A stretch of 38,935 nt of DNA from positions 1 through 38,935 of the forward strand of contig JBOFGX010000028.1 of the NCBI GenBank assembly GCA_051649345.1, in the 5' to 3' direction. Below are positions 34,918 through 38,935 of this stretch, one piece after another. Source of the DNA: Leadbetterella sp051649345 (GTDB taxonomy: Bacteria; Bacteroidota; Bacteroidia; Cytophagales; Spirosomataceae). The stretch's first letter is position 1. The number at the start of each line of letters is the position of its first letter. Under the pieces are notes generated by a model. The model did not search any database and was not told the origin of the DNA. It saw only the letters and a program-made list of their open reading frames with translations. Made by a program: the position numbers and the translations under genes.

Positions 34918-35868
34918 ATGAAGCATTTTATCAATCTTTCTGACGTTCCCCATGTTTCTGATTTAGTAAGCGAGGGATTGGCACAGAAAGCTAATCCGTT
35001 CGGCGATCAACATTTAGGTAAAAACAAAACCATCGGTTTGATCTTTTTTAATTCAAGCTTGCGTACTCGCTTATCCACACAAAAGGCAGCCTATAATTTA
35101 GGCATGAACGTAATGGTCATGAATGTTGATTCAGACTCTTGGCAGATTGAGTTTGAAGATGGTACCTATATGGATCAAGGTAAAGCAGAGCATATTCGAG
35201 AAGCGGCTGCCGTTATGGGATCATTTTGTGATGTTTTGGCCGTACGATCCTTTGCTGGACTACAGGATAGGACAGCGGATTATGCTGAAAAAGTAATGGA
35301 AAAGTTTAGACAATTTGCTGGAGTCCCTATCATAAATTTAGAATCAGCCACTCGTCATCCTTGTCAGTCCTTAGCTGATTTGATAACCATCGAAGAATTA
35401 AAAACGGTATCTAAGCCCAAGGTTGTACTTACTTGGGTGCCTCATTTCAAGGCGTTACCACAGGCTGTAGCTAATAGTTTTGCAGAATGGGTAAACAAAA
35501 CAGATTATGATTTTGTGATTACTCATCCTGAAGGCTATAATCTTTCACCAGAATATGCAGGTAGAGGGCACGTAATTCACGATCAAAAGGAGGCTTTTGC
35601 GGGTGCTGACTTTATTTACGCAAAAAACTGGTCTACCTTTGAGCCTTATGGTAAGGTAATGAGCCAAGACAGTTCTTGGAGAATCACAGAGGAAAGTTTT
35701 GAAAATTGCCCCAATGCTAAATTTATGCACTGCTTACCTGTGCGTAGAGGTCTAAAGGTGGCAGATGAGGTATTGGATGGCCCAAATTCTGCAGTAATTC
35801 AACAGGCAGGAAATCGCGTTTGGAGTGTTCAAGCCGTTCTTAAGGAAATATTGGTGGGGCTCAAGTAG
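34918..35868 (+). CDS. argF': N-acetyl- or N-succinylornithine carbamoyltransferase
   Basis: 316 aa. It transfers the carbamoyl group of carbamoyl phosphate to an N-acylated ornithine in the Bacteroidota arginine route. Carbamoyl-phosphate motif S-S-L-R-T-R (usual S-x-R-T-R), then R-S-F-A-G, H-P-C-Q-S-L-A-D and H-C-L-P-V-R-R-G mark the family; the long F-N-S-S-L-R-T-R-L-S-T segment and W-Q-I-E-F-E-D-G-T-Y-M-D distinguish it from ordinary ArgF. The residue pattern G-K-A-E-H-I lies where acetyl- and succinyl-specific enzymes differ, and I cannot assign the acyl group. Other arg genes are not in the window. Confidence 0.9.
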   Translation: MKHFINLSDVPHVSDLVSEGLAQKANPFGDQHLGKNKTIGLIFFNSSLRTRLSTQKAAYNLGMNVMVMNVDSDSWQIEFEDGTYMDQGKAEHIREAAAVMGSFCDVLAVRSFAGLQDRTADYAEKVMEKFRQFAGVPIINLESATRHPCQSLADLITIEELKTVSKPKVVLTWVPHFKALPQAVANSFAEWVNKTDYDFVITHPEGYNLSPEYAGRGHVIHDQKEAFAGADFIYAKNWSTFEPYGKVMSQDSSWRITEESFENCPNAKFMHCLPVRRGLKVADEVLDGPNSAVIQQAGNRVWSVQAVLKEILVGLK

Positions 35869-35931
35869 ATCTTACTTACTTTCTAAAGTCAAAAAAAACG
35901 CTTTTTTAAACCTATTTTTTTACCCTTTGCC

Positions 35932-35939
35932 TATCTTTG
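35932..35939 (+). promoter_or_regulatory. Candidate -7 box of the truncated accD
   Basis: TATCTTTG (TAnnTTTG), 25 bp before the accD ATG. The preceding sequence includes TTTTTTAAACCTATTTTT, shared with the kdsA leader. Confidence 0.45.
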
Positions 35940-35964
35940 TCAACCCAAATACAGAGATAGATTT

Positions 35965-36066
35965 ATGTCATGGTTCAAGCGTACTGAAAAAGGAATTAAC
36001 ACCCCTACTGAACATAAAAGAGAAGCCCCGGATGGACATTCTCGCACGTTAAGTGCTCTATGTTAA
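35965..36066 (+). pseudogene. accD: Truncated accD (acetyl-CoA carboxyltransferase beta subunit), 5' fragment
   Basis: A 33-codon frame begins M-S-W-F-K-R-T-E-K-G-I-N-T-P-T-E, the highly typical start of Bacteroidota AccD, and continues H-K-R-E-A-P-D-G. A normal AccD would then read L-W-Y-K-x-P and go on for over 250 residues with a zinc ribbon and carboxyltransferase domain; here nine unrelated codons and a TAA follow. The break is at about 36036-36039. Promoter and start are kept. No further accD sequence is in the window. It is a relic of insertion, duplication or rearrangement next to the repeat array; AccD is normally essential, so a complete copy should be elsewhere. Confidence 0.75.
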
Positions 36067-36120
36067 ATTGGGAAATGTAACTTGAATCAAAGAAAATATT
36101 TAATTTAGTACGTCTGTTTT

Positions 36121-36136
36121 AAGATTCTACTAGAAC
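36121..36136 (-). repeat. Short piece of the array repeat (copy D)
   Basis: AAGATTCTACTAGAAC resembles the end of repeat copy C (GAGATTTTGCTAGAAC, near 38007-38022). It lies 24 bp past the stop of the lipoprotein gene, as copy C lies just past the stop of its preceding gene, so it may mark the array end near the accD breakpoint. Confidence 0.35.
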
Positions 36137-36159
36137 GTAATCAAAATAAAATCCACATA

Positions 36160-36618
36160 TTAGTTAGTCCCTAAGACAAACAATGTGTGATTATCTTCCA
36201 AAACCAGCACACTTCCATTAAGACCAACCAAAGGTACATTCGTATAAAATTTTGTTCTTTCTAAATCAAGTTCTTTTTTATTAAAACGATTTAAATTTGA
36301 AACTAAGGATTCTGGATACCATTTTCGTATAGAGAATTTAGAAGTACGTTCAAAATTATGATTTTGAAACGGTTCTAATTTTTTTATCCAAGCTTTGGTA
36401 TCCTCTGGATTCGGTTTACAAAACACATAATAAACAAAATCTGTCGAACCAATTCCAAATATATCCTTGCCTCCGACTTTCTTTTTTTCGCATAAAAATT
36501 CACTTGGCTTATAGAAATGGAAATACTTATTCATTTGCTCAAAGGTCACATTTGGAGCTTCTTTGTTACACTCAAAAATCACAAAAAAGAAGAATACTAT
36601 AAAAAATGTTTTTCCCAT
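36160..36618 (-). CDS. Putative lipoprotein, unknown function
   Basis: 152 aa. A short basic start, a strongly hydrophobic stretch (F-F-I-V-F-F-F-F-V-I-F) and then E-C-N-K give a lipoprotein-like signal with Cys17; the residue before Cys is Glu, which is not typical. The body is basic/aromatic with F-G-I-G-S-T-D-F-V-Y-Y-V-F and L-V-L-E-D-N-H-T-L-F-V-L near the end, consistent with a small alpha/beta domain. I do not recognise a family. It is the last gene of the minus-strand array and follows repeat copy A directly, without the small conserved-start gene found in the other modules. Confidence 0.6.
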   Translation of the reverse strand: MGKTFFIVFFFFVIFECNKEAPNVTFEQMNKYFHFYKPSEFLCEKKKVGGKDIFGIGSTDFVYYVFCKPNPEDTKAWIKKLEPFQNHNFERTSKFSIRKWYPESLVSNLNRFNKKELDLERTKFYTNVPLVGLNGSVLVLEDNHTLFVLGTN

Positions 36619-36679
36619 ATTAACGGCTTTTTTTTATCCTTTACCTCTTGATTCTAATTCTTCACAAACAAGATTCTTC

Positions 36680-36752
36680 AATCCTATTATCCAAAAAATC
36701 CTAATTCTGACAATTTTCAAGGAGCCTCTTCAAAGACTTTGCAGGAAATTAA
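36680..36752 (-). repeat. Array leader repeat, copy A (most diverged)
   Basis: It aligns with copies B and C along the A-T-C-C-T-rich part (AATCCTATTAT, then AAAAATCCTAATTCTGACAA) and a CTCTT/TTTGC end. It precedes the lipoprotein gene (minus strand). The longer left part and the coding start of B and C are not recognisable here. Confidence 0.6.
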
Positions 36753-36828
36753 CTTTATTTACATACTATTACATCACAACAGAGTTGTAATTTAACTTGA
36801 TTCTACCATTTCATTTCAATATTCTTCA

Positions 36829-37098
36829 TCAAGTAGTTAAAAGTGTTATAATTCTATATACAACTAAACAAATCGCGGCACTTGACATAATAATCCCTAA
36901 AATCCCAACAATCTTCGCAGTAATTACATTTTCTTTGCTATATGTTGATTTATAAAGATCACTATCAACTTTAATTTTCCTAGCTTTAACGACTTGGTCT
37001 AGATACTCTTTTGTATTAAAAACTACCAAGTAAGATAGTGATAATACAAAAATAAATATACACAAAGTTATGATGGTAAAGAAAATTTTCTCTTTCAT
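36829..37098 (-). CDS. Small membrane protein, unknown function
   Basis: 89 aa with two transmembrane helices, about 6-28 and 62-86, joined by a charged loop rich in lysine (V-V-K-A-R-K-I-K-V-D-S-D). No family recognised. It starts 5 bp after the stop of the preceding small open frame of the same module, so the two are coupled. Size, membrane location and tight linkage to a variable partner would fit an immunity-type protein, but that is only a hypothesis. Confidence 0.55.
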   Translation of the reverse strand: MKEKIFFTIITLCIFIFVLSLSYLVVFNTKEYLDQVVKARKIKVDSDLYKSTYSKENVITAKIVGILGIIMSSAAICLVVYRIITLLTT

Positions 37099-37103
37099 AA
37101 AAT

Positions 37104-37313
37104 TTATTTATGGATACGACGAAAAGTTAAAAATTCGAATGTATAACTAATGCTATCACCAAATTGAGGAGAAACATAAACAGCTCCTAATACATGTTTG
37201 ATTCCAGAGTTAAAATGCGAGTAGTTATAGCTTACATCCCCTCCTCTACATCTTCCACGTGTCGAAGCTAGATAAACTTGGATTCCCAATCCAATAGTTT
37301 GATAAATAGCCAT
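37104..37313 (-). CDS. Array module 3 upstream frame, probably frameshifted
   Basis: 69 aa frame starting M-A-I-Y-Q-T-I-G-L-G-I-Q-V. It reads the repeated segment in a different frame from copies 2 and 3: the equivalent frame starts at ATG 37317 (M-N-G-Y-L-S-N-Y-W-I-G-N-P-S-L-S-S) and stops at 37246. The second half (Y-V-S-P-Q-F-G-D-S-I-S-Y-T-F-E-F) looks like real protein, so a small indel may have separated a conserved start from a variable end. It ends 5 bp before the membrane protein gene. Confidence 0.4.
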   Translation of the reverse strand: MAIYQTIGLGIQVYLASTRGRCRGGDVSYNYSHFNSGIKHVLGAVYVSPQFGDSISYTFEFLTFRRIHK

Positions 37314-37449
37314 TCATCTTGTTTTAAGCGTATAAAGCGTCTTTCTTAATCATCTATTAATAAACATTTAAAACATAATCCTACTCATCCTAAAAATCCT
37401 AATTTCGACAATTTACGTAGAGGCTCTTTGAAGATTTTGCCGGAATTAA
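37251..37449 (-). repeat. Array repeat, copy B
   Basis: About 200 bp. On the minus strand it consists of a leader with periodic TAGGAT motifs, an AAGACGCTTTATACGCTT block, and the first ~22 codons of a small gene. Between 37320 and 37402 it is nearly identical to copy C, apart from a 2-base indel, so the duplication is recent or maintained. Confidence 0.8.
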
Positions 37450-37739
37450 AGATGATTAAAAACTATGTATCTTGAATAACTAAATGTGTTAGAATCAAAA
37501 AATAATAAATTACCAAAATAACATCCTATCAATTGATATTTTTCATTTTTTCTTGATCGTCTAAAGATAATTTCTGCACCTTGATAAAAAAAATGTTGAT
37601 TATAAGCTATTGGATCCCCCAAATACACCCCAGATTCATAGCTCCAAACATGATTAATCATCCTCTTTTTCATTAAACATGTTCTATCAATTATTAAAGC
37701 AATAACAACTAATATGAATAGTATGTGATTTTTTTTCAT
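37446..37739 (-). CDS. Small exported or membrane-anchored protein, unknown function
   Basis: 97 aa. M-K-K-N-H followed by a hydrophobic helix (residues 6-17) gives a signal peptide or anchor; the remainder is basic and aromatic (H-F-F-Y-Q-G-A-E-I-I-F-R-R-S, Y-Q-L-I-G-C-Y-F-G-N). Its ATG overlaps the TGA of the upstream conserved-start gene (ATGA), so the two are translationally coupled. The stop lies inside the edge of repeat copy B. No family recognised. Confidence 0.55.
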   Translation of the reverse strand: MKKNHILFILVVIALIIDRTCLMKKRMINHVWSYESGVYLGDPIAYNQHFFYQGAEIIFRRSRKNEKYQLIGCYFGNLLFFDSNTFSYSRYIVFNHL

Positions 37740-37891
37740 TTATAGAGTACTTCCTCGTTGATTTTGATTTGCTCTAAACTTTCCCTTTTTAAAAACTGCC
37801 TATAAGATAATCCGCTCTTCGACTTCTTCCACATGTCGATGCTAGATAAACTTGGATTTCCTATCCAATAGTTTGGTAAATAGCCTCTCAT
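37736..37891 (-). CDS. Array module 2 small gene with the conserved start
   Basis: 51 aa; too short for usual gene calls but supported by structure. It opens M-R-G-Y-L-P-N-Y-W-I-G-N-P-S-L-S-S-I-D-M and continues W-K-K-S-K-S-G, shared with module 1 (N-L-R-I-G-N-P-I-L-S-S-I-N-I-R-K-M-S-K-S-G); after that the sequence is unique and helical/charged (F-L-K-R-E-S-L-E-Q-I-K). The TGA overlaps the ATG of the following exported-protein gene. It is the cleanest copy of the three and shows which frame is the original one. Function unknown; it may also be a leader peptide. Confidence 0.5.
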   Translation of the reverse strand: MRGYLPNYWIGNPSLSSIDMWKKSKSGLSYRQFLKRESLEQIKINEEVLYK

Positions 37892-38022
37892 TTTGATTTT
37901 AAGCGTATAAAGCGTCTTTCTTAATCATCTCTATTAATAAACATTTAAAACATAATCCTACTCATCCTAAAAATCCTAATTCCGCCAATTTCGCAGAGTC
38001 AATTTTGAGATTTTGCTAGAAC
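37825..38022 (-). repeat. Array repeat, copy C
   Basis: Same make-up as copy B: leader with TAGGAT spaced 9-10 bp, AAGACGCTTTATACGCTT, ATG and the conserved coding start. It begins about 8 bp after the stop of the 110-aa gene. The leader end (GTTCTAGCAAAATCTC on the minus strand) is echoed at copy D. Confidence 0.8.
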
Positions 38023-38029
38023 AAAAATA

Positions 38030-38362
38030 TTAATTTGCTATTACTTGTTTAAAGAAAACAAACTTTTCATCTTTCTTTTTAAATATAGTTATTTTGTTAC
38101 TTTTATAAGGCTTATATAGAGAGTCCCCCAAATTAATAATTTCTAAGTAGGTATCACCAAAAATATAACCTTCAACTATATAATCTTTATCATTGTAATA
38201 ATAATGGAGACCCCCTCTTCCTTCCGAAATCCGATACACAACGCCTCTAACTTCAGTATAATACATTACAATAGTATCTGTAAAATTCGCATGTAAAAAC
38301 ATAATTAGAGTCAATAAAAGGACTATTAACGTTTTTTTATTGTATGATATGGGTAATTTCAT
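38030..38362 (-). CDS. Small exported protein, unknown function
   Basis: 110 aa. A signal sequence or anchor at residues 11-25 (L-I-V-L-L-L-T-L-I-M-F-L) precedes a beta-rich body: V-R-G-V-V-Y-R-I-S-E-G-R-G-G-L-H-Y-Y-Y, Y-I-V-E-G-Y-I and L-G-D-S-L-Y-K-P-Y-K-S-N-K-I-T-I-F-K-K. The G-D-S-x-x-K-x-x-x-S end is a pattern I associate with many small exported Bacteroidota proteins of unknown role. Its ATG overlaps the stop of an upstream open frame (ATGA), the same coupling as in module 2. Confidence 0.6.
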   Translation of the reverse strand: MKLPISYNKKTLIVLLLTLIMFLHANFTDTIVMYYTEVRGVVYRISEGRGGLHYYYNDKDYIVEGYIFGDTYLEIINLGDSLYKPYKSNKITIFKKKDEKFVFFKQVIAN

Positions 38363-38469
38363 ATTACTATTGAATTACTTACAAGTAGATCCCCCGTTCT
38401 GATACTAACGGTCACCCATTGATTGTTTAATGAAATTTGAGCATTATCTACCGTAACAGATGATAACTT
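38359..38469 (-). pseudogene. Orphan 3' coding segment of module 1 (frameshifted)
   Basis: A 36-codon open stretch without its own start: S-V-T-V-D-N-A-Q-I-S-L-N-N-Q-W-V-T-V-S, then I-R-T-G-D-L-L-V-S-N-S-I-V-I and a TGA that overlaps the next ATG. The composition is that of real protein. It is in a different frame from the conserved-start gene just upstream, so a frameshift probably split one gene of about 100 codons into two. Confidence 0.4.
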
Positions 38470-38635
38470 CTAAACCCACTCCAACACTTACCTCATCGTG
38501 TCCAACCACCATTTTTTTCATCAAGTAAGTATAAATCCTCTTTTCTTTAACTTCTCCACTCTTCGACATCTTCCTGATGTTGATGCTAGATAATATAGGA
38601 TTTCCAATCCTTAGGTTTGGCACAAATTCTTTCAT
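38444..38635 (-). CDS. Array module 1 small gene with the conserved start
   Basis: 63 aa from ATG 38635: M-K-E-F-V-P-N-L-R-I-G-N-P-I-L-S-S-I-N-I, then R-K-M-S-K-S-G. The part after the conserved start (about residue 28) is different from the other copies. It ends at 38444 inside the orphan coding segment, suggesting loss of the original reading frame near 38470. A promoter-like box lies 34 bp upstream, so this is the first gene of the minus-strand array. Confidence 0.45.
   Translation of the reverse strand: MKEFVPNLRIGNPILSSINIRKMSKSGEVKEKRIYTYLMKKMVVGHDEVSVGVGLEVIICYGR
38561..38635 (-). repeat. Array repeat, coding part only (module 1)
   Basis: The first 25 codons match copies B and C in sequence (for example GGAAATCC and TCTAGCATC/TCGAAGAG blocks on the minus strand), but the ~115-bp non-coding leader of those copies is missing upstream. 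Confidence 0.65.
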
Positions 38636-38668
38636 ATTGTTTTTAAACAAATTAAGCCACTACATACT

Positions 38669-38676
38669 CAAAAATA
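38669..38676 (-). promoter_or_regulatory. Candidate -7 box of the array
   Basis: On the minus strand it reads TATTTTTG (TAnnTTTG), 33 bp before the ATG of module 1. No such box was found in the leaders of copies A, B or C, so the array may be read from here. Confidence 0.4.
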
Positions 38677-38804
38677 CAACTGTTTTCTTATAAACTTACC
38701 TTATCTAAATAGTTGTTAATGCAAAAAAAGCACGTACCTCAGATTTTACTTCGCTTTCTAGATCAAAAATCATTGCATCATTTATATAGATTCTTTATTT
38801 CTAT

Positions 38805-38812
38805 TATTTTTG
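38805..38812 (+). promoter_or_regulatory. Candidate -7 box of the last gene
   Basis: TATTTTTG (TAnnTTTG), 20 bp before ATG 38833. A TTG at 38773 is too far upstream (29 bp) to be the usual -33. Confidence 0.35.
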
Positions 38813-38832
38813 TAGTCACATAATTTATACAC

Positions 38833-38935
38833 ATGAACTCACTTGTTTTTTCTATAAACCAAAAAGAATATAAAGTATCTGTTGAAGGCTCGCCTGAGTT
38901 TAAAACAGGTGATGATGTTCTTTTATCCAACAAGG
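38833..38935 (+). CDS. Unrecognised protein, N-terminal fragment at window edge
   Basis: 34 codons from ATG 38833 to the window end, still open. It starts M-N-S-L-V-F-S-I-N-Q-K-E-Y-K-V and goes on V-E-G-S-P-E-F-K-T-G-D-D-V-L-L. No signal peptide or membrane segment; beta-strand-like. I do not recognise it. It has a -7 box upstream and codon use like the rest of the window, so it is likely real. It is not the missing remainder of accD. Confidence 0.5.
   Translation, partial: MNSLVFSINQKEYKVSVEGSPEFKTGDDVLLSNK

Noticed and set aside
35889..35907. A8-CGC-T6 as terminator after the carbamoyltransferase gene
   Set aside because: An A-tract facing a T-tract gives a very weak stem and it merges with the accD promoter region.
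36640..38650. CRISPR-like array
   Set aside because: Repeats are about 200 bp, unequal, and separated by coding genes of about 300 bp; no short regular repeat-spacer pattern and no cas genes.
36067..38700. Insertion sequence or integron
   Set aside because: No transposase or integrase frame, no terminal inverted repeats or target duplication could be seen at the accD break or near 38700.

Overview
The window is about 38.9 kb of low-GC DNA from a member of the Bacteroidota, most likely a pigmented, Gram-negative, Cytophagales-type bacterium. This is inferred from gene content: Bacteroidota-only families (DUF6702, an N-acetyl/N-succinylornithine carbamoyltransferase), a carotenoid crtI-crtB pair behind an ECF sigma factor, Kdo synthesis (kdsA, so LPS is present), and recurring TAnnTTTG promoter -7 boxes. 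No tRNA, rRNA, CRISPR array or recognisable transposase was seen.

Region 1 (1-8595, + strand) is metabolic and envelope-related: the tail of an ECF sigma factor, crtI, crtB, a PBP4-type peptidase, a cytochrome b561-like membrane protein followed by a YceI lipocalin-like protein, a HIT hydrolase, and a large FAD/Fe-S D-2-hydroxyacid dehydrogenase fusion.

Region 2 (8596-21759) is a surface-polysaccharide locus. A 450-bp gap with a hairpin precedes nine tightly packed + strand genes: four SAM methyltransferases, three GT4 glycosyltransferases, a Wzx-like flippase and the UDP-GlcNAc 2-epimerase wecB. A YfhO-type membrane protein (- strand) and a GT2 glycosyltransferase follow.

Region 3 (21772-25047, +) carries a DUF2141 protein, the site-2 protease RseP, a DUF6702 protein and kdsA.

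Region 4 (25042-34078, -) is the distal half of the division and cell wall cluster. The order of transcription is ftsW, murG, an arginyl-transferase-like GNAT protein, ftsQ, ftsA, ftsZ and a small conserved gene, nearly all with gaps or overlaps of a few bases. The usual murC between murG and ftsQ is absent and the transferase-like gene sits in its place. FtsA has degenerate nucleotide-binding motifs. Upstream and separately terminated are an MBL-fold hydrolase and a Tat-exported TIM-barrel protein.

Region 5 (34219-36066, +) has a secreted DUF1080 hydrolase, the ornithine-derivative carbamoyltransferase, and a short accD 5' fragment that still has a promoter but breaks off after about 24 codons.

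Region 6 (36067-38676, -) begins just beyond the accD break. It is an array of modules with a shared design: a repeated leader, a repeated start of a small gene (M-x-G-Y-L-x-N-Y-W-I-G-N-P-S-L-S-S) with a variable end, and, joined by an ATGA overlap or a gap of a few bases, a different small membrane, exported or lipoprotein gene each time. Two modules have broken reading frames. It resembles an eroding cassette or toxin/immunity-type array and is the best candidate here for something undescribed. The window ends in the first 34 codons of an unrecognised + strand gene.
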